DNA from: Phlebopus portentosus
Taxonomy: Eukaryota > Basidiomycota > Agaricomycetes > Boletales > Boletinellaceae
DNA length: 64,000 nucleotides
NCBI GenBank assembly: GCA_037892935.1
Contig: JAYXKI010000012.1
Span: forward strand, 1,546,369-1,610,368
Reading direction: 5' to 3'
Shown: in pieces, positions 25,021-37,769 of the stretch
How positions within the stretch are numbered: position 1 is the stretch's first letter
How the letters are laid out: each line of letters opens with the position of its first letter
Notes under the pieces: model-generated
What the model saw: only the letters and a program-made list of their open reading frames with translations
Database searches by the model: none
Told to the model about the DNA's origin: nothing
Program-made: the position numbers and the translations under genes

Positions 25021-25139
25021 TTGTGGAACTATCATCTAGAAAATGGGCTCAAATATGTTTTCGATAATTTCCTAATAAAGATTTAAATTTACATAAATGG
25101 AAATCAGATTTTTTTGGGTGTTGCGCTAGAGAGCATAAA

Positions 25140-25200
25140 TATACGGGAAATATATGACAAACTACACAAAACTACACAAAACTACACAAGACTACACAAT
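25140..25200. repeat. AAACTACAC short tandem array (left arm)
   Basis: Several near-perfect copies of AAACTACAC or GACTACACA lie close together at about 25160-25200. The mirrored array is at about 25672-25715 in the right arm. Confidence 0.55.
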
Positions 25201-25402
25201 TGAGCCTAAGTGATACACACAAAACTACGCAGATGGTCTTTTTAGCAGAGCTAGATGGTTCGTGCTAATCCTGAAAGTTCAGGAACTTACAATCTAACAG
25301 CGAATCCGTGTAGGTAAGCTACATTTCCCATATAGTCGGGTGTTTTGTCTCTTAACAGCAGACTACACGGACCCGTGATAATCGTGTCAATACACAGTGA
25401 CT

Positions 25403-25469
25403 CTCAGAAGCACAACATCGCTTCAAAAAAAATATATAGACTCTTACAGCGTGTTCAGAAAACCTTGAC
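25403..25469. other. Spacer of the palindrome (67 bases)
   Basis: Unique sequence with an A-rich stretch (AAAAAAAATATATAG) between the arms ending CACAGTGACT and starting AGTCACTGTG. A spacer this short would let the arms form a hairpin when single-stranded. Confidence 0.85.
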
Positions 25470-25851
25470 AGTCACTGTGTATTGACACGATTATCACGGG
25501 TCCGTGTAGTCTGCTGTTAAGAGACAAAACACCCGACTATATGGGAAATGTAGCTTACCTACACGGATTCGCTGTTAGATTGTAAGTTCCTGAACTTTCA
25601 GGATTAGCACGAACCATCTAGCTCTGCTAAAAAGACCATCTGCGTAGTTTTGTGTGTATCACTTAGGCTCAATTGTGTAGTCTTGTGTAGTTTTGTGTAG
25701 TTTTGTGTAGTTTGTCATATATTTCCCGTATATTTATGCTCTCTAGCGCAACACCCAAAAAAATCTGATTTCCATTTATGTAAATTTAAATCTTTATTAG
25801 GAAATTATCGAAAACATATTTGAGCCCATTTTCTAGATGATAGTTCCACAA

Positions 25852-27258
<1,407 letters not shown>

Positions 27259-27590
27259 TCATAAATGAGGTGGATGAAGCAGGGACGGAGATGATTTGTA
27301 GGTGCTGGGGGTGGATAGAGTGGCATGACAGTACTAGTGGTGGCAAGAGACAAAGAGGACGACACGTCAAAATGCATCTAAGTTCGTCTGACCTCGTCAC
27401 TCACAGTCTCGCATGCGTAGATCTGTGTAGATTTACATAGTTCGCTTATACAGATCTAGTCTAGTTTTTATATATCAACTCTCAAAATCTAATCAAGCAC
27501 CACGTCAGCTAGACAAAACTATACGGACTTTTATGTTGGGTGATCTACACAGAAATGCATATATCTGTGTACGTAACGTATCTTGTTCTA

Positions 27591-27751
27591 CAGGTGGGTA
27601 CAAAAAGTCTTCGGCCCCCCTGTTTATGGAAGGAGGATTTGCATGCTATGTATGGTACTTGCTCAATGTCGGCACGGGTGTTCGTTTCCCGAGAAGGCAT
27701 GCAAATCACCTTCCTAAAACAGGGGGGCCAAAGACTTTTTGTACCCACCTG
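27591..27751. mobile_element. Mariner-type MITE, right copy (161 bp)
   Basis: Inverted copy of 23123-23282 forming the outer end of the right arm, flanked by TA at 27589-27590 and 27752-27753. By eye it differs from the left copy at about three substitutions and one base of a homopolymer. Confidence 0.8.
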
Positions 27752-27756
27752 TATAT

Positions 27757-27886
27757 CACAGGGGGCAGAATTACGTTTCTGAGCCGCTTATATAGGAAAC
27801 AGAATTGGAAAGCTCGCCTCTGATTGGCTGAATTTCAGTTCCGGATCAAAATTTTCAGGTTCGGAAATAGGGTTCTGCCCCCTGTG
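27757..27886. mobile_element. 130-bp MITE with CACAGGGGGCAGAA ends
   Basis: The terminal inverted repeats CACAGGGGGCAGAA and TTCTGCCCCCTGTG match over 14 bases. TATAT is present on both sides (27752-27756 and 27887-27891). The interior is non-coding. The left TATAT also holds the TA bordering the palindrome, so the two elements abut directly. Confidence 0.65.
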
Positions 27887-27994
27887 TATATGTTTTTTCA
27901 GTCGTCGGCATTGCACGTGAAAACCACGTGCCCAAAATTTTATATATGGACTCTGTATGACTCCTCCTTAGACCAGCCTGCTTCGATCTCACAA

Positions 27995-30900
27995 ATGCCT
28001 GCGAGGCCGAAAGGGAGATTTTGTACCTGCGATTCATGTCCAAAGGGGGGCAGGTACATCGAAGGTGCTGAGGTGGCCATTCACCTGGCTCGTCGTGTGA
28101 CTTCCCAAGGAAACTCTTCTACAACAGAATCGATGGGACCGTACAAAGAAATATTTCGAAGTGTACGACACATCAGTGCTTATTCTAGGGACAGGACGGG
28201 CGACTGCACTCGTGGCACTGAAATCGACAGAGGATCCTTAGTAGCTCGATCGACGATTGCAGTGGATATGCTCCAAGATACGTTGCGTTCTTTGCGGCAT
28301 ACTAGGTTCGGGTATCCCAGAGTCCCACGCACTTGAAGCTGTAGAAGGATGGGTCAACCAGTTGCGCGTTTCATCGAATCAGATGCAAGGTCTTCCTAAG
28401 ACAAAACAGCTCAGACAGGACATTAATCGACAACGCAGTCTAATCGACGACCGGCTTTGAGAATTGCGAGGACTCCGAGATCGAAACGTCATTGCCACTC
28501 ATTCTGTTCCAGAATGTGAACTCAATTGTGGTGCGTTTTCTGGGACTGTCCAACCTAAACCTGCTTTCTCAGAGACACTGTACTGCTAGACCCCATTTTA
28601 TTTCGCCAGTCGATGAGGAGGATGAACTAGTGCAAGTTACGATGTTTGTCGGAATAGTCTGTTCGGCGATTTTCATGCTTAGTCGTGATATGATCGGTGT
28701 CATTATCGGCATGGTAAAGATCGCGATTTCCTCAGCTCTTAGGATTCGAACACGATCAGGTACTTCCCATGAGCAAATGCTACTAGATGCAGTTCCCAAG
28801 GACCCGCGCACCTTACTTTCAAAGTTCAATTTGTCCGGCAAGACGACGATTTACGCCAGCTGCTCGAAATGCCACATGACGTACGAGCCTCGTCATGAGC
28901 TCGACTTGGTTACACTTCGTATCCGGAGACCTGTACAAACAGACGACGCCCAGACGACGGAATTTGCGGTACTAATCTCGTTGCTCGCTGCTCTGTCGGC
29001 AGAAAAGGCACCGTAATACAGAGGCCAATTCAGCCTTACGTTTACCATTCTGTGTTGGACTACATCGGAACACTTTTCTCCCACGAGGACTTGGAGCGTT
29101 ACATTGACAACGCTTGCGATGCCACTGCGGTGAAAGTCGCGGGAAAGCAACACCAGAGGCTCGAGGACATTTTCGGAGGCACATTCCTTGGATCCTTCCG
29201 AGGGCCGGATCCTGATGTCCTATTTCTTGATAGAGGACAGGAAGGTCGGCTTGCGTTCAGCTTGAACGTCGATTTTTTCAATATTCATGGAAATCGAGCT
29301 GGAGGCACAGCTACGTCCTGCGGTATAATCAGTCTGGCCTGTCTCAATTTACCTCCTGAGATGAGATTTCGAAGAGAAAATCTTCATATCGTGGGTATAA
29401 TACCAGGGCCTCACGAGCCCGATCTCGAGGCCATAAACGCCTACACAAGACCGCTCATCGACGACATGGTAGTTCTGTGGAATCATGGAGTCAGGCTGTC
29501 TCGAACTGCGTTGCATAGGCATGGCCGTTAATCCGGGCTGCGATCATCTGTGTGGTCTGTGACCCACCTGCCGCGCGTAAGGTAGCCGCCTTAGCAGGCC
29601 ACAGGAGCAACAAATTTTTATGCTCCATTTGTAAGGTGGACAGGGAGCATATTGCTAACCCGTCTCACTCTCCTGCGCGTCGCGATGTCTTTGAAATGAG
29701 ACAAAAGGCTCAAGAATGGAAGGATGCGCCAACCTCGGCTCTACAAGATCGAGTATTCGACTGCTTTGGAGTCCGTTATTCTGAACTGTTCCGCCTCCCT
29801 TACTGGGATCCGACCAAACAACTGGTCGTAGACCCCATGCACAACTTGCTTTTAGGTATTACCGAGAATCACTTCAAGAACGTGCTTCGTCTCACCGTAA
29901 AGCGGGAAAGAACATCCGTTGCCAACAGTTCTCCTGCTTTTCTTCACGATTTCACGCCTATCTCTGGGCCGCATGGCCTGAGCGACGACGAAATCAAGGA
30001 CATTGCAAAAATCCATAAGATGTTGACGACGTACGTCGACGCCTCCAACCGCAATGACCCGAAGGCGCGCGAAGCATTTACGAGGCGCCTTTGTAATCAC
30101 AGAAAGAATTCGCTACGGTTTGTTCTCGACGATCTACAGCTTCAACCGGAGATTCCAGAGGGCCAATCCCGCGTGGTGAAGGAACATTTTGCGAAGTCAC
30201 TTACGAACTGGGCAAGTCTCCTATTCCGTTCTTGTCTGGGACCTCGAGTCTGATTTCTGTGCCTGCTGAAGTGTTTCAGCATGTCTCTTGCACCTTCAAA
30301 TGCCTGCGTTGAGTCAACCCTACTTAACGACCTTCTGCAGCATATACGTCGTGTGATCAAAGAGACGACGACACCTACATGGATCAGTAGTGTCCCGCCT
30401 GACTTTGGCGATCCAAAATGCGGGAAACTCAAGGCGGATGAATGGAAAGTCCTTTGCACGATCCACTTGCCACTTGCTCTCGTGTCGTGGTGGGGTGAAG
30501 GGACAAAACACGCAAGCGAAGACATATCGCAACGTTGTAGAGAAATAGTAGATCATACTATGCTGCTTGTCTCTGCGGTAACAATCGCTTGCAAACGATC
30601 GACGACAGCAGATCAGATTGCACGGTACGAGCGTTACGTTAAGGAATACATAGTCAGACTTCGGAAGATTCACCCCAACGCAAAACTCACGACCAATTTA
30701 CATATGGCGACTCATGTTGGCGAATTTATGAGGCTGTTCGGCCCGACACATTCATGGTGGTGCTTTCCCCTCGAGCGTCTTATCGGATTCTTGCAAAAGA
30801 TGCCGAACAATAACAAGTTTGGTGAGCCATCACTTCCCGTTCTTAGAAAGTACTGACGTTAGAATAATAGGACAACTTGAGAGCTCCGTTCATGACTCTT

Positions 30901-31537
30901 TTGTCGCATTTAGTAGGATAAAGCTGTGGTCCTCAAAACCTGGATGTCCAATGGCTATAAAGGAGTGCAGAAGAATCTACGATAAGCTGTATCCAGATAA
31001 TCTCGACCGGAGTTAGCTAGTGGACCATGATGAGCAAGCTGAGAATGAAGACGATCGTGTTTGTTCCCGAAAGAAGCGTGAGCAACTTACTTTCATTCCT
31101 GGTCTTGTTTGTAGTCATTAATCACCTGATCTCAGCTGTTTCTCTTTCTCGGTATTGCTTTAGGGGTCGACAGTATAGTACAGACAAATGTCACACTGGT
31201 AACAGCCTTGTTCTTGTACGGTCCAAAGACGAGGTTGCATACGGTGACCCGTGTGTCATCGAAGACATCTTTCTCGACGACCACGATAAAGTCAAATTCC
31301 GGGTACAAGAGTGCGGAAAGCTAGATACGCTACTTGATCCTTTCCGTTTCTATCCAGACTTTCCTGGGAAAGCACTCTCGTCAGAATCGTCTCGACGGTC
31401 TGACGCGATCGAGCCTCAACAGGTCATATGTCGCTTCGCTCGCTTTCGAATACAGCCCAACGTAATAGCTGTTCTTTCTCTTTCGAAGGTGAGATCTTTT
31501 TTTGCTTGCTGCGTCATTCTTTCTAACCTCGTGTAGG
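27995..31537 (+). pseudogene. CACTA-type (Tnp2) transposase, decayed
   Basis: It starts MPARPKGRFCTCDSCPKGG (27995), a Cys-rich head typical of basidiomycete Tnp2 proteins. A hydrophobic stretch follows near 28650, then the cysteine pattern YASCSKCHMTYEP near 28850. Further on are FSLNVDFFNIHGN near 29260, HIVGIIPGPHEPDLEAIN near 29390, PPAARKVAALAGH near 29570, the catalytic-type motif VVDPMHNLLLG near 29830 and HSWWCFPLERLIGFLQ near 30760. A C-terminal domain of the kind seen in the family lies at about 31165-31490. Several frame changes (near 28336, 29016, 29531, 30253 and 30856) may be introns or frameshifts. No CACTA-like terminal repeats were found at plausible ends. Confidence 0.82.
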
Positions 31538-32124
31538 AGTAGGCAATCCTAGCATCAGTATCCCAAGAGAACAGCGGAGAATGCCTCGAGAATGCCTGAG
31601 AATCAGTAGACTCACCGAGAATCATTTCTCACGTCAGTCAGAGCTTTGAATCTACTTTGCAATCATTCTCATTCTCGATATTTACCCTCTCGACATCACT
31701 CTACAAGTATTCTAGTGCTGTCTGGAACGCATCTATTCGCGATATTCTTTTGGTTTTCAAATTTGTAGGCCCACTAGAATTGATATGTAACAAATAGATC
31801 TTATGAATCTACGTACAACATCGTGTTCTGTTGTATCACGGGCGGATCATAGCAGAAATCTTACCGATGTTAGTCTAAGCAGTTGGACCTGAGACGCAGA
31901 AGCAGAACGATCCTTTTCGCCGAGACAGGGGCTTGCAAGTAGGCAAATCATGACAATGCGCAGAATAGCTGTAAGGCATCCCCCTCGTAAGACAGTAACG
32001 AGATATAGTGTCTACTTCAGCTTGCGCTTACGACAAGCAAGCCCATGGCGCATTAGAGGTATCAAAGTCTACGTACACTGTTAAGACAGTAGTTGGCTAG
32101 TTATACCTCTGTCGAATCTTTGAG
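31538..32124. other. No gene; GAGAAT-type short repeats after the transposase
   Basis: GAGAATGCC, GAGAATCA and the inverted form ATTCTC recur between about 31575 and 31680. This could be the subterminal repeat zone of the CACTA element. Nothing else is recognisable. Confidence 0.4.
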
Positions 32125-33389
32125 TCAGTTATTGGAACGTATTTCCCGTGCCTTCCTCCGAGAGATTCGGTTTGCCTCCCGCTCTACACGCATCTTTTCT
32201 CGTTTTGCCCGCCTCCGCTCCCTTGCATTACGTAATATCATTCTCTTGTAGCTGTCGGAGCAAGGAAATTTTGTCAACCGGTGTACTCGTGGTAACTTAG
32301 GTTGGGGAATGTGTTCGCATTGAGGACATGGGCACTCATTCGTACAGACTGGACAAATGAAGTCGTGCTTTTTCTCTTCATTAAACTCGAATTTCGCGAG
32401 TCCTTTTGGTTTAGGCCCGCCCTGGAAATTGGTCGTTATTCTGTAACTAATAAAAAAGAGCATCAATGAGAACATGCTGTATATGATAGCTGATTATACT
32501 TGCTATTTAATGAAGTACCCAGCGCAAAATACTCGAGCGCATTTGATGCATGGAATCCAGTACCATCCACACGGCGTATCTGCAGTGCTCGCATCGCATC
32601 CATGACAAGGCGGATCAGGGTTCTGAGCATCGCGCTTAGCTTCTTCATCATCCTTCTGCTTTTGCTTCTCATCAGCTCGCCTCTGCTTCAAGTCCTTCAT
32701 CTCTTCATGAGCATCTTTCTCATGTTCCTGATGGTCTGCTTCTTGCTGCTCATGTTCAATCTCGTTTCGCATTATCGCATCCTGTGAATATCGCAGTATT
32801 TAGACACCAGTGACTGCAAGGAACGGGAGGTCCGTACGTCGCCTCCATATTCAGTGTATAAGGTATTTATACGTGGTTTTAGGCATGCACCAGATAATGA
32901 TGTTCGACGTTCAATGCGATTGGTGATCGATGCTTCAAAAGTATCCATTTTGACATATGGTGTCCTCAAATGTAACAGGCTGGGACGGATGGATAGAGAA
33001 TCGCTCCGTATTGACTGAACGTAAAGTAGCTGTCAATTGAAAAGAATCTCCTTGAGAAGCGACTCGGACCCATACACTTGACAATGTTGCTAAAAGATAC
33101 TTGTCCAGGATGTTTGTCCTATCATTTTCGTTCACTGGAGGGAAGGAGGATGTGTAAGCACCACTGAACTTAAGAGAAGCATGCAGAGAAAACCTTTCGA
33201 TGTACAACCGGATCCATTGTCACCCTCAGTAAGAGCCGCTTCAGCAACAATCGACAGCAGAGAATCTATAGGTGCATCACAAGTTTCTGCGGTCTGCGAC
33301 GGCACGGAGAAAAAGAGGGGGTTGAGCCATTCCGAGAGGATCAAATCGACGCTCTGATCCTGAGACAGACGTAGCGCAGGGTGGGTCAT
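32125..33389 (-). CDS. Cys-rich zinc-finger protein, MAO-A-repressor R1-like
   Basis: Minus-strand multi-exon gene. It starts MTHPALRLSQDQSVDLILSE (33389), with a first intron from GTTGTA near 33215. An exon with NILDKYLLATLSS and one with a strongly charged Glu/Lys/Gln coiled-coil-like run (about 32772-32660) follow. The Cys cluster is PCHGC...CGWYWIPCIKCARVFC near 32600-32520. After an intron, it continues with FICPVCTNECPCPQC near 32350 and a basic Arg-rich tail. The paired CxxC pattern resembles the zinc-finger domain of monoamine-oxidase A repressor R1, common in Agaricomycetes and thought to bind DNA. Exon borders are only partly resolved. Confidence 0.55.
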
Positions 33390-34525
33390 CGTTGTTGACG
33401 CAGGTTACTACCGAAATGTGATTCTTTATTTATATTATAGGCCGGGTCCGAGGTTTCAGTCATCCATTGCCTTTCGTAGCACCGCAGCAAAGGCTAAGAC
33501 TGCGAAGCTCGAATTAATGACAGCACAGTCATTTAGAGCAATGTGAACAATCGAAAGATATCTAAATATGGAGACCATGAATGCCGATAAGGACTCAGGC
33601 TGATATTGATTTCTGAGCGACTTCAAATCTAACCAAGAACATTCACCAAGACGAGCGTTGGAAGAGAAGATGAAGGCTTCAAGAATCTCGGAAAAGGCTC
33701 ACGAACAAAATTCAAGAGGCCAGAACGCAAGTATCCTGAACGGCGACCGGAAAGAGGCTTGTCAGGATCGGCATGCGGATATATCTGAACTTCCATTCCG
33801 GTAGGTGACTGTGAAGTAGTGCTGCGAGTGCTGCGTAGCAAGATGACAGAAAGGACCTATCAACCACTGCATATTACAGCTAAATGCAAAAAACCTGAGA
33901 TTTGGGATACAGTGAATTATTCATTCCATAATGATTTGGACACGTGATTACAGTCTTTTTCATACAGCTAATTGTGGTGACTGGCATTCCCAAAGCTCGC
34001 CGCGTGCGCGTTTTTTCTCAGGCGGAGCTTGAATTATTGCTCTTTGGTAACTCACGCCAATCTCACTGTGTCACTTTTCATTTTACCACAATAAAAGATA
34101 TCAAGGCAACTGGTCAGGTATAATAGTTGCGGATGGTCGTATATGATTATACTCTATATATTAATTTATTCTTTTCTGTTTTTTCTCTAGCCAGTAAATT
34201 AATATTGTTCGTCGAGTGCTTGATGCAACTTCATTCTCTCCTTTCCTTCGATCACGTGATAGAATATACCTAATATCCCTTCAATATGCATATTGCAGTT
34301 ATCCTCAACACAAATATCTGATTACATGCAAATAGGTCCAAAGGTTTCCCATGATAGAAGTACTACAGGCCCACGCAAGGGTGCGAGAAGCAAGAATGCA
34401 ATTGCAAGATGCAGAAATCAGACGTGGGAACGTAGGGTGACGGGCTGACACAGTCACGTGTCGGTCTGTTCCCCGACCTTAACGCGTTCTCTCCTCCATG
34501 AATCGCGGAAGGCCATTGTCGTGCG
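33390..34525. other. No supported gene
   Basis: AT-rich sequence. A 70-codon minus-strand frame (33841-33629) has no recognisable domain or clear exon signals and is not called. Confidence 0.4.
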
Positions 34526-35637
34526 ATGCTTGGACTGTCGAAACGAGGCTTTACGATTCGGCGCATGGCAGGATTGACGAGCATCTGGAAATCTACGATC
34601 AGCGATGTGATCGATCGTCACCGTCGAGGTGATCGAGTCTCCCAGACGTGGTCGGCTGAGAGTCCTAGACTAGAATATATAGAAACAAGGGCAAGTACTC
34701 ATCGCTTTGCATTTACGTACCGCTCAGTATTTCGTCAGTTTCTTCTCAGTTCATAAGATCGACGTTGTGATCTTTATCTTGCTGAGCTCAAGGATCTGCT
34801 CTGGGACATCCAAGCGAAGAAGGCATCGATAACCACAATCGAAATGACATTAAAACGGGCTGGTTCCCCTTTTGAAACTGGTAGGCTCAGAGAGCTCGTT
34901 TTGATCGTTGCCCGAGTTCCGATCCTTCCTTGCATCTGTGATAGATCACTAAGCAAGCATTTGAGCATAACGAGGCCAAGAGACATAAGTAAGCGACTCA
35001 TGATGAGCTCGCGGTACATGGCAGAGCAACTGGTATCTGTCGATGAAAGCGCGTGTGATAGACGGACCTACTTGCGAAACAAGGCATGGGCTTTACATGA
35101 CCATCAAGCCATTCGCAAACAAGTGTTCCTTAGGAGCAAACGGTTTGTCTAGTTTGGGACTTGCAGATTTCATCTCAGCCAGCTCATCAGATATTCCTTT
35201 CTTCCAGCTATTTCATTGGACGGCATCTTACATTGCACAATTGTGGAAGGCTCTTCCAATGCAGCATTGTTTTACGACTTCATTTCTGGACTGTTGGACC
35301 GTATGCAATCATGGCCAGGACCGAATTCCGCGATGGTCATAGACAATTGTGCAATTCACAAAGGGGGAGAAATTCGCGAGCTTATCAAATACGTTTCCTG
35401 CCAATATCGCTCCTCTTTTCACTCTCTGATGGCCTCAGGGGAATGAGAATCGAATTCCTTCCAGCCTACTCCCCAGACTTCAATCCAATTGAGCTCGCAT
35501 TCTCACAGCTTCGGAATGTCCGTTTGGAAGATGAGATAGACGAGTTTGTGGTGTTCCGGCGTATATACGGGGAGATTATGTCAATTAGCTTGGCCGACTG
35601 TCGTTCCCTCTTCAGGCATTGTGGCTACATCCGATAA
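34526..35637 (+). pseudogene. Second Tc1/mariner-type transposase, decayed
   Basis: Fragments in shifted frames give an HTH-like start (TIRRMAGLTSIWKSTISDVI), VSVDESACDRRTYLRNKAWA near 35040, MVIDNCAIHKGGEIRELIK near 35330 and LPAYSPDFNPIELAFSQL near 35460, ending FRHCGYIR (35637). These are the three DDE blocks seen in the relic at 11497-12417, and the C-terminal HCxY motif is shared too. Both are from one family but clearly different copies. No terminal repeats were found. Confidence 0.75.
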
Positions 35638-35679
35638 TAATTTGTATTGCAATGCGAAGCAGGCGCAAACAACTAGTTT

Positions 35680-36060
35680 TTATATACAGACAAGGACTTT
35701 ATAACGGAGTTGAACCCGTACTTTCATGCACATGTACGTCGACGAACTAAACCCACTTTTTGCCCTCACTAATGTCCACTTCTCTCGGGCAGCGTAACGG
35801 ATTCGGTTGATAAGTCCAACAGAGAGTTCTGTCGTTGCCTGTCCAAGGTTTTCCCAATCGTCTGATTTAAGTGCTGCAACATCGCCAAGCCTTATAATGT
35901 CATTGTGCTCGAAAAGCGAGACGAGCGACAAATAATCTACTGGGTCACGACCTCTTTCAAGATCATTGGGCAAAGATCGAAGACAGTTTGATGCGATTGG
36001 GAAGTTCCTTACCGTGCGAGGTCTCTTCAGAGGGAGGATAGTTTCGGATCGTCGGAGATC
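35680..36060 (-). CDS. Hypothetical fragment, helical
   Basis: The minus-strand frame contains a plausible helical domain (SLFEHNDIIRLGDVAALKSD, then DWENLGQATTELSVGLINRI), loosely SAM-like in pattern. It continues past 36060 only as the antisense of the Mlp1/TPR relic, so at best this is a C-terminal exon. The family is not identified. Confidence 0.25.
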   Translation of the reverse strand, partial: DLRRSETILPLKRPRTVRNFPIASNCLRSLPNDLERGRDPVDYLSLVSLFEHNDIIRLGDVAALKSDDWENLGQATTELSVGLINRIRYAAREKWTLVRAKSGFSSSTYMCMKVRVQLRYKVLVCI

Positions 36061-37650
36061 TGTTCCTGTGAGTGCAGCGGGTGTACCGGACGCAACGGGC
36101 GTTGTCGGCGGCGTAGTTCCTGGAGCATCGGAAGCTAGTTGGAACCAGCAGCTAGAAGTTCTTAACAAGGAGATTGCAGATCTCACAGCTCGGTAAGCAT
36201 AGCTTTCTGCTCACTTCCTCATAGACCTCTAAGCAAGAATATAGTTGCAAAGACCTCACGGCTCAAAATAGCCTGCTTCACTGGCACCTGGATTCTGTCG
36301 GCCCACAGGCCTCTCATATACGTCAAACTGCGGATTCAAACATGAACGTGTCAGAGTCAGGTAATGAAGATGATGTGAATGGTCGTGTGGCGGAGCTGCG
36401 TTCCGTGGTCGCCTATCTGCACAAGGAGAAGGAAATTGCTTTATCCAAGCAGGAGAATGCACCGTCTCAGGCAGGTTCTCGAGGAAACAAGGACGGCACC
36501 ATGAAATGTATGTCCACACCGTTCTGCTTATCCTTACTATGCATTCTAACTCATTCAAGAGGAGCGCGAAGAAGTAGCGGAGGCTATCAGTAATTCAGCT
36601 GAGCATTTCGAATTGCTGGAGAGAATAAACGAGCTCAACATTCTCCGTGAAAGCGTCGTCACACTTCGTGCAGAGAGTGAAGCGCAAGCTCTGAGACGGC
36701 GCTCGATTGTCCCCCCGTCAGAACTGAACCCGCTTAAAGAGAAAAAGGAGACGCACCGACCTGAGCTTGATGCAAAAAACGCTCAGATTAAACGGCTTGA
36801 CGATGCGAACGGTCAATGGAAGGAACGAAATGCTCAGCCTCTTACGAAGGCAAGTTAACTGATCCGCATTATAGTATCTATACTTGACGGCTTATTGACA
36901 ACGATTAGCACGATCGTACTGACTCAGACGGCGTCCAGGCTCTCAAGGACGAGATTGAAGACTTACAGATCGGTTGTCGAAGAGGATGCATATACCAAAC
37001 TGGCATGTTTTGCACACTCTCGAAAAAGACGCATCGCTGACCAGTCGATCTTACAGTTTGAAGTCACGCAGGCCACACTCGCCGATTTCCGAAAGATATG
37101 CCCGTCTAATCACGCAACCGACTTGGGCAACGGAATCAACAGATCTCCAAGTTGAACGAGACTGTCTCTGAGGTGCGAAAGCAAGTCAAGGACCTGTCCG
37201 ACGAAAAGGCGCCTCGCCAGTCTGGTCGCAGTGGTAGTATCATCGGATTCAAATGCCGGGATGGGGTCGTTGAAGACTCAACTGGCGGTTGCAGTCCCAG
37301 CCAGGAGAGAGAGAGCTCGGCGAAGTTACTAACCGATGAGATGAGCAAAGCGAAGAAGGTTGCAGCTGACCATGAGGCTCCTTTGGTGAGTGTGCTGAGT
37401 TTCGACTGCTAGCAATATTCCCTAAAATTTTGTCGAGTCAGCTCTCCGCGGGGAGAGGGACAGCTTGCTCGCGGAGAAAAAGCTTCTGGACAAAGTGGCG
37501 TTGTTCCAGTGGTTGAAGGTACCGATGTCGCCCAAGTTCGACAGCTTGAAGCTGAGAAGGCGAAGCTTTCAAGGGCCCGAGACGACGCTCTCGCAGGTGC
37601 GAGGGACGCGGAAGAGCGTGTACTCTCAACAGAGCGACCGAACGTGGTAC
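36060..37650 (+). pseudogene. Mlp1/TPR nucleoporin relic, middle part (copy A)
   Basis: Coiled-coil sequence matching fungal Mlp1/TPR, the nuclear-pore basket protein. It contains WNQQLEVLNKEIADLTAR near 36140, ELRSVVAYLHKEKEIALSKQ near 36390, ERINELNILRESVVTLRAES near 36620, LDAKNAQIKRLDDANGQWKE near 36770, and AEKAKLSRARDDALAGARDA near 37555. Stops and frame changes are frequent (for example after 36858). It lacks the N-terminal third, which appears downstream in copy B. Confidence 0.72.
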
Positions 37651-37769
37651 GGTGGAGTCTGCGACGGCCTTCCTTCTTTTCCGATTCCCATTAGCCTCCA
37701 CCGTTGCCAACGTCGCTTGTCGCTCGTCGCCCGTCGCCCATTGCTCCTTACTTCTAACGTCTGCCTTCG

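Noticed and set aside
33629..33841. 70-codon minus-strand frame
   Set aside because: No recognisable domain, no supporting exon and AT-rich surroundings.
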